A DNA stretch of 64,000 nucleotides from Hydrogenophilales bacterium 16-64-40. Lineage in GTDB: Bacteria > Pseudomonadota > Gammaproteobacteria > Burkholderiales > Thiobacillaceae. The position numbers were made by a program, and so were the translations under genes. A model generated the notes under the pieces. That model worked only from the letters and a program-made list of their open reading frames with translations. It ran no database searches and had not been told where the DNA came from. The stretch's first letter is position 1, and every line of letters begins with the position of its first letter. Shown one piece after another: positions 1 through 8,368 of the stretch. Location: contig NCGX01000002.1 of assembly GCA_002256995.1 (NCBI GenBank), positions 1 through 64,000 on the forward strand, given 5' to 3'.

Positions 1-227
1 GACCGGCTCCAGCCACCTACCCGCAGACTCAGCGAGCCGCTTCATCGCCTGCCTATTTGGTGTTGCTCCGGATGGAGGTTACCGCGTTTCACCGTAACTT
101 AATACGCTCGTCTCTGTGGCCCTATTCCTCGCCTCACGGCGTCCGGCCGTTAGCCGGCATCCTGCTCTATGGAGCCCGGACTTTCCTCTCCCACTTGCGT
201 GGCAGCGGTTGTCTGACCGGCTTTCCC
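1..227 (-). ncRNA. rnpB: RNase P RNA (M1 RNA), 3' end cut by window start
   Basis: This is the catalytic RNA of ribonuclease P, which trims the 5' leader of pre-tRNAs. Read on the minus strand, it has the hallmark conserved blocks: GAGGAAAGTCCGGGCTCCAT near the 5' end, then GGGCCACAGAGACGAG, GGTGAAACGCGGTAACCTCC and CCGGAGCAACACCAAATAG. These match bacterial type A RNase P RNA in the right order. The 5' end is placed near 227, seven bases after a TATAAT box. The terminal part of the 3' half lies outside the window. Short open frames across it are not genes. Confidence 0.95.
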
Positions 228-233
228 ATGGGC

Positions 234-239
234 ATTATA
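234..239 (-). promoter_or_regulatory. rnpB -10 promoter box
   Basis: On the minus strand the sequence TATAAT sits seven bases upstream of the inferred RNase P RNA start. A good -35 hexamer is not visible at 17 bp, so the promoter is called from the -10 box and its position only. Confidence 0.6.
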
Positions 240-318
240 AAGCCTTTACTTGACTGTAGCGGCTGATCTGCTAATCAAAGGTATCCAGGCCGGACACGGC
301 CTCATCAGGAGACCCATC

Positions 319-831
319 ATGAGAAGACGTCTGTATTTCATGGTGCCGGACACCCGCAGCGCCCGCCAGATTCGTGACGAACTTCTGCTCGCCCGCATCG
401 AAGATGAACATATTCACGTCATGGCCCGGGACGGCACATCGCTCGAAGGCCTGCACGAGGCCTCGGTCCTGCAAACATCCGACTTTGTCCATGGCGCCGA
501 AACCGGCCTGGCCGTGGGGGGCGGCATCGGCATCATTGCCGGTCTGGTGGCGGTGTTCTTCCCGCCCGCCGGCATCGACCTGCAGCTCGTCACCATTCTG
601 CTTACCGCGCTGATCGGCGCCGCATTTGGTGCCTGGGTCGCCAGCATGGTCGCCAGCTCGATTCCCAACTCGCGCTTGAGAAGCTTCGAGTCGGCCATCG
701 CCGCCGGACACATCCTGATGATGGTGGACGCCCCCTCCGGGCGAGTCGATGAGATCAAGAAGCTGGTTGCCGCGCACCACCCGGAGGCCATGAGCTCGGG
801 GGTCGAACCCACCATTCCGGCGTTCCCATAA
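319..831 (+). CDS. DUF1269-family membrane protein
   Basis: The protein has 170 residues and an unknown role. It begins MRRRLYFMVPD, with a short soluble region rich in charged residues. Two Gly-rich hydrophobic segments follow at about 62-82 and 88-112, the first with a glycine-zipper run (AVGGGIGIIAG), then a soluble tail. This is the layout of DUF1269/COG4803 proteins, which are common beside housekeeping genes in betaproteobacteria. The start at 319 is chosen because AGGAGA lies six bases upstream; an upstream GTG would add 23 residues without a ribosome site. It is divergent from rnpB and convergent with pyrC, so probably monocistronic. The family is confident, the function is not. Confidence 0.8.
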   Translation: MRRRLYFMVPDTRSARQIRDELLLARIEDEHIHVMARDGTSLEGLHEASVLQTSDFVHGAETGLAVGGGIGIIAGLVAVFFPPAGIDLQLVTILLTALIGAAFGAWVASMVASSIPNSRLRSFESAIAAGHILMMVDAPSGRVDEIKKLVAAHHPEAMSSGVEPTIPAFP

Positions 832-910
832 CGCCCTCCTCCCGCGCAGCGCAATGCTGCGCGACCCTTGGAAGCACCCGGCGGGACATCAATGCTGGGT
901 GGCTCCCACC

Positions 911-941
911 ACGGCAGACTTCCCCGGTCTGCCGTTTTTTG
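911..941 (+). terminator. Rho-independent terminator
   Basis: A 9-bp perfect stem ACGGCAGAC/GTCTGCCGT (911-919 and 927-935) with a 7-nt loop is followed by a T run. It ends transcription of the DUF1269 gene and lies just beyond the 3' end of the convergent pyrC. Confidence 0.85.
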
Positions 942-943
942 TT

Positions 944-1975
944 TCACGCCACGCGCCAGCGGATCGTCTCGCCCGCACGCAAGGGCACCAGAGTTTCGTC
1001 ACCCAGCCTGAGGCTGGCCGGCGCGTCCCAGCTTTCGCGCTTGAGGGTGAGGGCGTCGGTATGGCGCGGCAGGCCGTAGAAATCGGCGCCGTAAAAGCTG
1101 GCAAAGGCCTCGAGCCGGTCGAGCGCGCCGGCGTCCTCGAAGGCTTCGGCATACAGCTCGATCGCGGCGTGCGCAGAATAGATGCCGGCGCAGCCGCAGG
1201 CGGTTTCCTTGGCGCCCACCGCATGGGGCGCGGAATCGGTACCGAGGAAGAACTTGGGGTTGCCGGAAATGGCCGCGGCCACCAGCGCCTGGCGGTGCTG
1301 TTCGCGTTTCAATACCGGCAGGCAGAACAGGTGCGGACGGATGCCGCCGTTGAACATGGCGTTGCGGTTGTAGAGCAGGTGATGCACGGTGATGGTGGCG
1401 GCGACGTTGGCCGGCGCCGCCGTTACGAACTCGGCGGCCTGGCGCGTGGTGATGTGCTCCAGCACGATTTTCAGCCGGGGGAAATCGCGCAGCAGCCGGG
1501 TCAGATGGCGCTCGATGAACACCGCCTCGCGATCGAACACGTCGACCTCGGGGTCGACCACTTCACCGTGCAGCAGGAGCGGCATGCCGACTTCCTCCAT
1601 CGCCGCGATCGCCGGGTAGGCACGGGTCAGCTCGGTGACGCCGGAGTCGGAATTGGTCGTCGCCCCCGCCGGGTAGTACTTCACTGCGTGCACGAAGCCG
1701 CTTGTGCGCGCGCGGCGGATTTCCTCCGGCGTCGTGTTGTCGGTGAGGTAAAGCGTCATCAAGGGCTCGAACGACGTGCCGGCGGCAGCGGCCAGCAGGC
1801 GCCCCCGATAAGCCATCGCATCGGCCACGTTCACCACCGGCGGCCGCAGGTTGGGCATGGCGATGGCGCGGCCGAACACGCGCGTGGTGTCGGGCAGCAC
1901 GCTCTGCATGGCGGCGCCGTCGCGGAAATGGATGTGCCAGTCGTCGGGGCGGGTGATCGTGAGGGTGTCGGTCAT
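944..1975 (-). CDS. pyrC: Dihydroorotase (class II, PyrC)
   Basis: PyrC closes N-carbamoyl-L-aspartate to dihydroorotate, the third step of pyrimidine synthesis, in the cytoplasm. The 343 residues match the usual length of about 345. Zinc ligands are visible: H14 and H16 in DWHIHFRD, the carbamylated lysine K99 in VKYYPAG, H136 in LLLHGE, H174 in LEHIT and D247 in GTDSAPH. The ATG at 1975 is followed upstream almost at once by the terminal inverted repeat of the 1981-2243 element, and no good Shine-Dalgarno remains in that spacer. Its promoter is therefore either inside the element or upstream in rsmI. Confidence 0.97.
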   Translation of the reverse strand: MTDTLTITRPDDWHIHFRDGAAMQSVLPDTTRVFGRAIAMPNLRPPVVNVADAMAYRGRLLAAAAGTSFEPLMTLYLTDNTTPEEIRRARTSGFVHAVKYYPAGATTNSDSGVTELTRAYPAIAAMEEVGMPLLLHGEVVDPEVDVFDREAVFIERHLTRLLRDFPRLKIVLEHITTRQAAEFVTAAPANVAATITVHHLLYNRNAMFNGGIRPHLFCLPVLKREQHRQALVAAAISGNPKFFLGTDSAPHAVGAKETACGCAGIYSAHAAIELYAEAFEDAGALDRLEAFASFYGADFYGLPRHTDALTLKRESWDAPASLRLGDETLVPLRAGETIRWRVA

Positions 1976-1980
1976 GCAAA

Positions 1981-2243
1981 GGAGCCTATTTCAACAGGAA
2001 TCATGCCCCGCGCCGGTTGCCTTCGGGAGGCAGTGCAAGGCGCGGGGGGGGCGAAGTGGAGCCATTCTCCACGAGTCACCCGCAACACCGCAATGTGCCC
2101 GAAGGCAACCGGCCCTTCGGGTTGAGGCCAGGATTGGCGTCTACGGCGCTTGGCAATGGATGGCCATTGCCTGCGCACTTCCGCCTTGCATCCATCCTAT
2201 CCTGGCCTCAACGCGGGGTAGGATTCCTGTTGAAACAGGCTCC
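1981..2243. repeat. 263-bp palindromic element with terminal inverted repeats (MITE-like)
   Basis: The ends at 1981-2001 and 2223-2243 are 21-bp inverted repeats with a single mismatch, and similarity continues inward to about 32 bp. Inside lie further nested dyads. A 15-bp perfect pair (CCGGTTGCCTTCGGG) is at 2013-2027 and 2098-2112. A 13-bp perfect pair (TTGAGGCCAGGAT) is at 2122-2134 and 2199-2211. An 8-bp pair is at 2152-2159 and 2164-2171. No reading frame inside resembles a protein and no transposase is near. It fills the whole rsmI-pyrC gap, its right end touching the rsmI stop codon. No clear target-site duplication is seen. It could be a non-autonomous mobile element or a large structured intergenic repeat. 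Confidence 0.75.
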
Positions 2244-3109
2244 TAGTCCTGCGGCTTCAATGCCAACGACATTTTATAGAGTTCGGCCTTGCTGCGTCCG
2301 CTGATCTTCGCGCCCAGCTTGGCCGCCAGGGTGGGCGGCAACTCACCCAGCAGCACGTCGAGCACCCGCATCGCTTCCGCATCGACCATCGCTGCGGCCG
2401 CAGCCGGCGGGTGCACGATGACAACGAATTCGCCGCGCACATGGTTGGGGTCGGCGGCCAGCCAGGCCGGGGCGTCGGCGAGCGGCAGCGTGACGATGGA
2501 CTCGAAGCGCTTGGTGAGTTCGCGCGCCAGCGTCACCAGGCGGGCGCCGTCCAGCACGGCAGCCATGTCGATCAGGGTTTCCTCGATGCGATGCGGCGCT
2601 TCGTAAAACACCAGCGCCACCGGCAGCGCCGCGAGCGTCTGCAGCTGGGCGCGGCGTGCGCCGGACTTGGGCGGCAAAAAGCCGTGGAACAGCCATTGTC
2701 CGGATTCGATGCCCGCTGCCGACAGCGCGGTGGTCACCGCCGAGGCGCCGGGAACCGGCACTACCGTCTGGCCCGCTGCGCGTACCGCCGCCACCAGCCG
2801 CGCACCGGGATCGGACACCGCCGGCGTGCCCGCATCCGAGACGTAGGCCACCGCCTCGCCGGCGGCGATCCACGCGATCACCTTGTTGGCGGCTTCGCGC
2901 TCGTTGTGTTCGCGGATGGACACCAGCGGCTTTCTGATGTCGAAATGCGCCAGCAGTTGCCCCGAGACGCGGGTGTCCTCCGCCGCCACGCGATCCACGC
3001 TTTTCAGCGTGTCGAGCGCGCGCAGCGTGATGTCGCCGAGGTTGCCGATCGGCGTGGCGACGACATAGAGCGCGGGGGGCAGGCGGGTATGATGCGGACT
3101 TTCACTCAT
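2243..3109 (-). CDS. rsmI: 16S rRNA (cytidine-1402 2'-O)-methyltransferase
   Basis: RsmI uses S-adenosylmethionine to methylate the ribose of C1402 in the decoding centre of 16S rRNA. The protein has 288 residues, the normal size. It opens with the tetrapyrrole-methylase fold signature [14 protein letters not shown], followed by [24 protein letters not shown] and [12 protein letters not shown], then the C-terminal helix domain. The start at 3109 (MSESPHH) is chosen because the family begins here; the open frame runs 193 codons further upstream without similarity. It is divergent from yraN with only 16 bases between the start codons, as in other proteobacteria. Confidence 0.95.
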   Translation of the reverse strand: MSESPHHTRLPPALYVVATPIGNLGDITLRALDTLKSVDRVAAEDTRVSGQLLAHFDIRKPLVSIREHNEREAANKVIAWIAAGEAVAYVSDAGTPAVSDPGARLVAAVRAAGQTVVPVPGASAVTTALSAAGIESGQWLFHGFLPPKSGARRAQLQTLAALPVALVFYEAPHRIEETLIDMAAVLDGARLVTLARELTKRFESIVTLPLADAPAWLAADPNHVRGEFVVIVHPPAAAAAMVDAEAMRVLDVLLGELPPTLAAKLGAKISGRSKAELYKMSLALKPQD

Positions 3110-3125
3110 CCCGGCATTGTCGCAG

Positions 3126-3476
3126 ATGTTGAAATCCCTGATCGGGCAATCCGCCGAAGCGCGCGCCGAAGCCTTCCTGCAAACGCAGGGTCTGAAGCTC
3201 GTGGCACGCAACTGGCGCTGCCGCTTCGGCGAGATCGACCTCATCATGCAGGACGGTTCCACCCTGGTGTTCGTCGAGGTGCGGCTGCGCAGCCGCAGCG
3301 ATTTCGGCGGTGCCGCCGCCAGCGTGACGCCCGCCAAGCAGAAGAAGCTGCTGGCCGCTGCGCGCCAGTATCTGACCACGCTGAAGACACTGCCGCCGTG
3401 CCGCTTCGACGTGGTGGCGCTCACCGGCACGCCGCCGCCAGACTGGATCAAGAACGCGTTTGACGATGTGGGATAA
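3126..3476 (+). CDS. yraN: YraN/UPF0102 family endonuclease-like protein
   Basis: This 116-residue protein has the restriction-endonuclease-like fold of UPF0102: the AEAFL helix, [21 protein letters not shown] and a lysine-rich helix [13 protein letters not shown]. The E-D-ExK pattern (GEIDL then VEVR) resembles Holliday-junction resolvase-type nucleases, though the usual second-strand lysine is replaced by arginine here. Its biological role is unsettled. The ATG at 3126 is preferred over a TTG at 3117. It heads the plus-strand block yraN-diaA-dolP, an order also found in Escherichia coli. Confidence 0.9.
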   Translation: MLKSLIGQSAEARAEAFLQTQGLKLVARNWRCRFGEIDLIMQDGSTLVFVEVRLRSRSDFGGAAASVTPAKQKKLLAAARQYLTTLKTLPPCRFDVVALTGTPPPDWIKNAFDDVG

Positions 3477-3513
3477 TCCAGGCTCGAATGTTTCATCAAA
3501 TACGCGCGCCTTA

Positions 3514-4107
3514 ATGCCCTTACACGACAGAATTCTCGGCCATTTCCAGTCCGCCGCGCAGACCCAGCTGAACGCTGCCGAGGCACTTGCCCCGGCGATT
3601 GAACAGGCCGCGCGCCACATGGTGCATTGCCTGACGCAGGGCGGCAAAATCCTCGCCTGCGGCAACGGCGGCTCGGCGGCGGATGCACAGCATTTCGTTT
3701 CCAAGATGATCAACCGCTTCGAACAGGAGCGCCCTGGCCTGGCAGCGATTTCACTCACCGCCGACACCTCCACCCTGACCTCGATCGCCAACGATCTCGC
3801 CTACGATCAGGTGTTTGCGCGGCAGGTGAAGGCGCTGGGCCAGCCGGGCGACATCCTGCTGGCGATTTCCAGCAGCGGCAATTCGCACAACGTGTTGCAG
3901 GCGGTGGCCGCTGCCCACGCGCGCAGCATGCCGGTGATCGCGCTGACCGGACGCCAGGGCGGCGGCCTGGCGGAACAAATGCAGGAAGACGACGTCTTCC
4001 TGTGCGTGCCTGCCGAATCCACGGCGCGCATTCAGGAAGTCCATCTGCTGACCATCCATTGCCTGTGCGATGCGGTGGACAGCGTCTTATTAGGAGTCGA
4101 AGAATGA
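3514..4107 (+). CDS. diaA: SIS-domain protein, DiaA/GmhA type
   Basis: This is a single SIS (sugar isomerase) domain of 197 residues. The phosphosugar-binding loop [14 protein letters not shown] lies at about 48-61, and SSSGNS and [11 protein letters not shown] follow as in GmhA/DiaA proteins. Family members either isomerise sedoheptulose-7-phosphate for LPS heptose or, as DiaA, help DnaA load at oriC. Position between yraN and dolP favours DiaA. Automated pipelines may name it phosphoheptose isomerase. The ATG at 3514 gives the usual N-terminus; the frame is open upstream to 3460. Its TGA overlaps the dolP ATG. Confidence 0.88.
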   Translation: MPLHDRILGHFQSAAQTQLNAAEALAPAIEQAARHMVHCLTQGGKILACGNGGSAADAQHFVSKMINRFEQERPGLAAISLTADTSTLTSIANDLAYDQVFARQVKALGQPGDILLAISSSGNSHNVLQAVAAAHARSMPVIALTGRQGGGLAEQMQEDDVFLCVPAESTARIQEVHLLTIHCLCDAVDSVLLGVEE

Positions 4108-4676
4108 ACAAACTGATCCAAATCGCGCTGGTGGGTGTGGCGTTGTCGCAATTGCACGGATGTGCGGCGGTGGCCGTTGGCGGCGCCGCGGCCGGAACCT
4201 CCGTCGCGCTCGATCGCCGTACCACCGGCGTCTATGTCGGCGACCAGGAAATCGAATTGCGCGCGATGAACCGCCTGCGCGAAACCTTCCCGAAAAATAC
4301 CGGCAAGATTTCCGTCACCAGCTTCAACCGCCAGGTGCTGCTCACCGGCCAGGTGCCGAACGAAGCCGCCCGCACGCGCGCCGCCGAAGTCGTCAAAGGC
4401 GTTCCCGACGTGCGCACGGTGTTCAACGAACTCAGCATTTCCGGCGTCACCTCGTACACCGCCCGGGCCAACGACACCACCATCACCGGCAACGTCAAGG
4501 CCCGCCTGCTGCGCAACGAACAGGTGCCCGGCACCAAGATCAAGGTGGTGACCGAATCCGGCGTGGTCTACCTGATGGGGCTGGTGACCCAGGCCGAGGC
4601 CGACATTGCCACCGGGATCGCGCGCACCTCCTCGGGCGTAACCAAGGTCGTCACCTTGTTCGAATACATCGACTGA
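4104..4676 (+). CDS. dolP: BON-domain outer-membrane lipoprotein (DolP/YraP)
   Basis: The protein is 190 residues long. A lipoprotein signal ([20 protein letters not shown]) places the lipidated cysteine at residue 20, with no Asp after it, so outer-membrane sorting is expected. Two BON domains follow, with the typical [18 protein letters not shown] and [14 protein letters not shown] strands. DolP supports outer-membrane integrity and amidase activation at the division site in E. coli. The ATG overlaps the diaA stop (ATGA) and AGGAG lies eight bases upstream, so translation is coupled. Confidence 0.93.
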   Translation: MNKLIQIALVGVALSQLHGCAAVAVGGAAAGTSVALDRRTTGVYVGDQEIELRAMNRLRETFPKNTGKISVTSFNRQVLLTGQVPNEAARTRAAEVVKGVPDVRTVFNELSISGVTSYTARANDTTITGNVKARLLRNEQVPGTKIKVVTESGVVYLMGLVTQAEADIATGIARTSSGVTKVVTLFEYID

Positions 4677-4722
4677 TGCCGGCAATCCGGTTTCGAACGC
4701 GCCCGCCCATGATCGGCCATCC

Positions 4723-6186
4723 ATGATCTACCGCGACCTGCGCGATTTCATCGCCCAACTCGAAAAAATGGGCGAGCTCAAACGCATCGCCATTGAAGTC
4801 GACCCCAATCTGGAAATGACCGAAATCGCCGACCGCGTGCTGCGCGCCGGCGGCCCGGCGCTGCTGTTCGAAAATCCAAAGGGCGGCACCATGCCGGTGC
4901 TGGCAAACCTGTTCGGCACGGTCAGGCGCGTGGCATTGGGCATGGGCGAGGACGACCCGAGCCGGCTGCGCGAGGTCGGCAAGCTGCTGGCCTACCTGAA
5001 GGAACCCGAGCCGCCGAAGGGCCTGCGCGACGCCTGGGACAAGTGGCCGGTGCTCAAACAGGTCCTGAACATGGCGCCGAAGGAAGTGAAACACGCGCCG
5101 TGTCAGGAAATCGTGTGGGAGGGCGCCGACGTCGATCTCGGCCGGCTGCCGATCCAGCACTGCTGGCCAGGCGACGTCGCGCCGCTGATCACCTGGGGGC
5201 TGACCGTCACCCGCGGTCCGCACAAAACCCGGCAGAACCTGGGCATTTACCGCCAGCAGGTGCTCGGCCCCAACAAGCTCATCATGCGCTGGCTGGCGCA
5301 CCGCGGCGGCGCGCTGGATTTTCGCGAGCACACGCTTGCGCATCCGGGCGAGCCGTTCCCCGTCGCCGTCGCGCTCGGCGCCGATCCGGCGACCATCCTC
5401 GGCGCGGTGACCCCGGTGCCGGATTCGCTGTCCGAATACCAGTTCGCCGGGCTGTTGCGCGGCGCCAAGACCGAGGTGGTGAAGTGCCTCGGCAATGAGC
5501 TGCAGGTGCCGGCGTCGGCAGAAATCGTGCTCGAAGGCGTGATCCATCCCGGAGAAACGGCACTGGAAGGGCCGTACGGCGACCACACCGGCTACTACAA
5601 CGAGCAGGAAACCTTTCCGGTGTTCACCGTTGAGCGAATCACCCTGCGGCGCGACCCGATCTACCACAGCACCTACACCGGCAAGCCGCCGGACGAGCCC
5701 GCGATCCTCGGCGTGGCGCTGAACGAGGTGTTCGTGCCGCTCTTGCAGAAGCAGTTTCCCGAGATCGCCGACTTCTACCTGCCGCCCGAGGGCTGCTCCT
5801 ACCGCATGGCGGTGGTCAGCATGAAGAAGGCCTATCCGGGCCACGCCAAGCGGGTGATGTTCGGCGTGTGGAGTTTCCTGCGCCAGTTCATGTACACCAA
5901 ATTCATTATCGTCACCGACGACGACGTCGACGTGCGCGACTGGAAGGAAGTCATGTGGGCGCTCACCACACGCGTCGACCCGGCACGCGACACGCTCCTG
6001 GTGGAAAACACGCCGATCGACTACCTCGACTTCGCCAGCCCGGTCTCGGGTCTGGGCAGCAAGATGGGCATCGACGCCACCAACAAGTGGCCGGGCGAGA
6101 CGACGCGCGAATGGGGCACGCCGATCGAGATGGACGCGGCAGTGAAGGCGCGGGTCGATGCGATGTGGGACGAGCTGGGACTGTAG
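4723..6186 (+). CDS. ubiD: 4-hydroxy-3-polyprenylbenzoate decarboxylase (UbiD)
   Basis: UbiD removes the carboxyl group of the ubiquinone precursor using prenylated FMN made by UbiX (not in the window). At 487 residues it is full length. Family blocks are present: [20 protein letters not shown] at the start, [47 protein letters not shown] and [11 protein letters not shown] near the end. It lies 46 bp after dolP and 2 bp before the EAL-HDOD gene, in the same direction, so it is probably cotranscribed. Confidence 0.97.
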   Translation: MIYRDLRDFIAQLEKMGELKRIAIEVDPNLEMTEIADRVLRAGGPALLFENPKGGTMPVLANLFGTVRRVALGMGEDDPSRLREVGKLLAYLKEPEPPKGLRDAWDKWPVLKQVLNMAPKEVKHAPCQEIVWEGADVDLGRLPIQHCWPGDVAPLITWGLTVTRGPHKTRQNLGIYRQQVLGPNKLIMRWLAHRGGALDFREHTLAHPGEPFPVAVALGADPATILGAVTPVPDSLSEYQFAGLLRGAKTEVVKCLGNELQVPASAEIVLEGVIHPGETALEGPYGDHTGYYNEQETFPVFTVERITLRRDPIYHSTYTGKPPDEPAILGVALNEVFVPLLQKQFPEIADFYLPPEGCSYRMAVVSMKKAYPGHAKRVMFGVWSFLRQFMYTKFIIVTDDDVDVRDWKEVMWALTTRVDPARDTLLVENTPIDYLDFASPVSGLGSKMGIDATNKWPGETTREWGTPIEMDAAVKARVDAMWDELGL

Positions 6187-6188
6187 GC

Positions 6189-7445
6189 ATGGCCACCAGC
6201 GATATTTTTCTGGGCCGCCAGCCCATCCTCGACCGCGACCAGCGCATCGTCGCCTACGAGCTGCTGTTCCGCTCCGGCAACACCGCCAGCGTGACCGTCA
6301 CCGACGACATGCAGGCGACCGCCAGCGTGATCCATCACGCATTCAGCGAGATGGGGGTGCAGGCCGTGCTGGGTTCACAATTGGGCTTCATCAACGTCAG
6401 CGCCGACATGCTGCTGTCCGACCTGGTGGAATTGCTGCCCAGGGAACAGGTGGTGCTGGAACTGCTCGAGACCATCATCGTCACCGACGCCGTCATCGAG
6501 CGTTGCCGCGCGCTCAAGCAGCAGGGCTTCACGCTGGCGCTGGACGACTTCGTGTTCGCCGACAGCCACCGCCCGCTGCTGGCGCTGGTCGACATCGTCA
6601 AGGTGGATATATTGTTACATACCCAGGACGAGCTGCGTGCAGCGGTCAGCCAGCTCAAGCCATGGCCGGTGAAGCTGCTGGCCGAAAAAGTCGACAGCGC
6701 CGAGCAGGCGGCCTATTGCCATGCGCTCGGCTTCGACCTGTTCCAGGGCTATTTCTTCGCGCGTCCGGCGGTGCTGACCGCCAAACGCGCCGATCCAAGC
6801 CAGATGGCGCTCATCCAGATGCTGGGGCTGGTGATGCGCGACGCCGACACGAAACAGGTCGAACAGGTATTCAAGCAGCATCCCAACCTGACCTACAACC
6901 TGACCTACAACCTGACCTACAACCTGATCCGGCTGGTGAACTCGGTGGCGCTCGGCGCTCAGCGCAGCATTGCCTCGGTTTCGCAGGCCCTCATGGTGCT
7001 GGGCCGCAAGCAGTTGCAGCGCTGGCTGCAGCTGCTGCTGTTCACCCTGCAAAGCGGCTCGGCCTACCCCACCCCGCTGCTGGTCATGGCCGCCACGCGC
7101 GGCAAGCTGATGGAGCTGCTGGCCGGAAAACAGCAACGCGACGCGGACTATTGCGACGAGGCCTTCATGGCCGGGATCCTGTCACTGATCGAAACAATCA
7201 TCGCCAAGCCGCTGGCCGACATCGTCGGCGAACTCAACCTGAACGAGCGCCTGGCTGGCGCCCTGTTGCGGCGCGAAGGCGAATTGGGCAGGCTGCTGCA
7301 GCTGGTCGAAAGCGTCGAGCATCCCGATCCGAGCCACACGCTAGTCTTGCTGGCGCAAGCCGGCACGCTTTCGCTGTCGGACCTGACGACGGCCGAAATC
7401 GAGGCCATGTCCTGGGCCAACCAGGTTGCCGAAGCGACAGCCTGA
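6189..7445 (+). CDS. EAL-HDOD (YuxH-type) signalling protein
   Basis: In these 418 residues an N-terminal EAL-like domain (FLGRQPILDRDQ, YELLFRS, FINVSADML, LLETI, LALDDFVF, DIVKVD, LAEKV, LFQGYFFARP) precedes an HDOD domain from about residue 215. Several EAL-position acidic residues remain, but the motif is YELLF rather than EALLRW, as in YuxH proteins that often bind rather than cut cyclic-di-GMP. Around residues 233-244 the HDOD entry helix, normally one LTYN unit, is written three times because of a 12-bp tandem repeat. The start at 6189 is three bases after the ubiD stop. The target process is unknown. Confidence 0.88.
   Translation: MATSDIFLGRQPILDRDQRIVAYELLFRSGNTASVTVTDDMQATASVIHHAFSEMGVQAVLGSQLGFINVSADMLLSDLVELLPREQVVLELLETIIVTDAVIERCRALKQQGFTLALDDFVFADSHRPLLALVDIVKVDILLHTQDELRAAVSQLKPWPVKLLAEKVDSAEQAAYCHALGFDLFQGYFFARPAVLTAKRADPSQMALIQMLGLVMRDADTKQVEQVFKQHPNLTYNLTYNLTYNLIRLVNSVALGAQRSIASVSQALMVLGRKQLQRWLQLLLFTLQSGSAYPTPLLVMAATRGKLMELLAGKQQRDADYCDEAFMAGILSLIETIIAKPLADIVGELNLNERLAGALLRREGELGRLLQLVESVEHPDPSHTLVLLAQAGTLSLSDLTTAEIEAMSWANQVAEATA
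6885..6920 (+). repeat. Three perfect 12-bp tandem repeats inside the EAL-HDOD gene
   Basis: The unit AACCTGACCTAC occurs three times head to tail, followed by a partial fourth copy AACCTGAT. It stays in frame and encodes NLTY repeated, adding two extra copies (eight residues) to the HDOD entry helix. Perfect identity at every wobble position suggests recent slippage. Confidence 0.95.
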
Positions 7446-7479
7446 ACCCTTCCCGAATCCGCCAGGACCAACGACCAAC

Positions 7480-8040
7480 ATGACCGAAAATCCCCGGGGC
7501 AGGCGCACCAGCCTCTACAGTCCCGCACAGCTCGATGTCATTGTCAGCGACATGGCCCGCCAGGCAGCGGGATTGCTGACGGGGCGCACGCAGGTGGCGA
7601 TCGTCGGCATCCTGCGGCGCGGCGCGCCCCTGGCCGACCGGCTGCATGCCCGGCTGCAGGAAAACTGGGGGCTGACGGACTGCGTGCGACTGGACCTCGC
7701 GATCAAGCGCTATGCAGACGATCTCACGCTGCTCTATCCCGAAACCCGGCTGACGGAAAACCCGGTCCACGCCAACCTCGACCTCGCGGGCCATACGGTG
7801 CTGGTGGTGGACGACGTGATGTATCGCGGGCATTCCATGCTGCGTGCGGTGGAATATCTGGCGTGCAGGCAGCCGGAGGAAATCCGCACCGTGGTGCTGG
7901 TGGACCGCGGCGCATCGAAACTGCCGGTGCGCACCGACATCGTCGGCGTGCGCCTCGACGTCGCGCCCTCGGACGTCATCGAATGCAATGTGCCGCCGTA
8001 CGAGGACAGTTTCAGGATCGACCTGCTGCAGCCCGAATAG
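7480..8040 (+). CDS. pyrR: PyrR-like phosphoribosyltransferase
   Basis: This is a type I phosphoribosyltransferase of 186 residues. The PRPP-binding motif VLVVDDVMYRGHS is near residues 106-118, and GILRRGAPLADRL and the PyrR-like VVLVDRGASKLPVRTDIVG segment are present. PyrR proteins bind pyr mRNA or act as weak uracil phosphoribosyltransferases. Here there is no attenuator-like leader on a pyr gene in view, so the regulatory role is unproven. The ATG at 7480 lies 34 bp after the EAL-HDOD gene. It is the last gene of the plus-strand run that began at 3126. Confidence 0.8.
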   Translation: MTENPRGRRTSLYSPAQLDVIVSDMARQAAGLLTGRTQVAIVGILRRGAPLADRLHARLQENWGLTDCVRLDLAIKRYADDLTLLYPETRLTENPVHANLDLAGHTVLVVDDVMYRGHSMLRAVEYLACRQPEEIRTVVLVDRGASKLPVRTDIVGVRLDVAPSDVIECNVPPYEDSFRIDLLQPE

Positions 8041-8056
8041 CGTCGACCGTTGTAGG

Positions 8057-8074
8057 CGGCCCGCCCTCGGGCCG
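8057..8074. terminator. Possible terminator hairpin between convergent genes
   Basis: A 7-bp GC stem CGGCCCG/CGGGCCG with a CCCT loop lies just after the PyrR-like gene. It has no T run, so it may act with Rho or be structural only. Confidence 0.35.
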
Positions 8075-8140
8075 ATTGCAGGCCGCCGAACGGTGCGCGC
8101 GATCGCGGCGAGTTACCCGGAGGGCATAAAGGCGCCGTTC

Positions 8141-8368
8141 CTACGTTTCACCATCCGTTTTGTCGTCGTCCCCGCACCGGCGGCAGCCAAGGATGCTGAA
8201 GTAGCGCAGGTACAGCCACAGCGCGCCCGGCAGCAACGCCAGCCGGATCCATTCAGATACCGTGCCCGGCCATTGCTGCGCCTGCCAGGCCGCCACCGCC
8301 ACCGGCAATGCCTGGAACAGCGCCAGCAGCACCAGGAACAGGCCCATCACGCGGCAGCCTGGATTCAT
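8141..8368 (-). CDS. Small two-helix membrane protein, unknown function
   Basis: This 75-residue protein is not recognised. Two hydrophobic helices are visible at about 6-24 and 36-54, followed by a tail with a CRRCG pair of cysteines and an acidic end (GDDDKTDGET). The ATG at 8368 overlaps the TGA of dacB (ATGA), so it is translated by coupling and belongs to the dacB operon. An upstream in-frame start within dacB would add 14 residues. The cysteine pair could bind metal or form a disulfide. Confidence 0.65.
   Translation of the reverse strand: MNPGCRVMGLFLVLLALFQALPVAVAAWQAQQWPGTVSEWIRLALLPGALWLYLRYFSILGCRRCGDDDKTDGET

Noticed and set aside
57-266. Short open frame of about 69 codons at the window start
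   Set aside because: It lies antisense to the RNase P RNA, whose conserved blocks explain the sequence.
854-2125. 423-codon plus-strand frame across pyrC
   Set aside because: Antisense to a full-length PyrC with all metal ligands; a long frame on the other strand is expected at high GC.
1981-2243. Complete insertion sequence
   Set aside because: Inverted ends are present but there is no transposase frame and no clear target-site duplication.
3110-3688. Upstream extension of the rsmI frame by 193 codons
   Set aside because: It has no similarity to the family, overlaps yraN and diaA, and RsmI homologues begin at MSESP.
4104-4676. Possible fusion of a diaA-region frame to the dolP lipoprotein
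   Set aside because: The frame upstream of dolP is out of phase with diaA and lacks similarity; the lipoprotein has its own signal, start codon and ribosome site.
7446-7479. Pyrimidine attenuator or riboswitch before the PyrR-like gene
   Set aside because: Only 34 bp separate it from the previous gene and no stem-loop set is visible.
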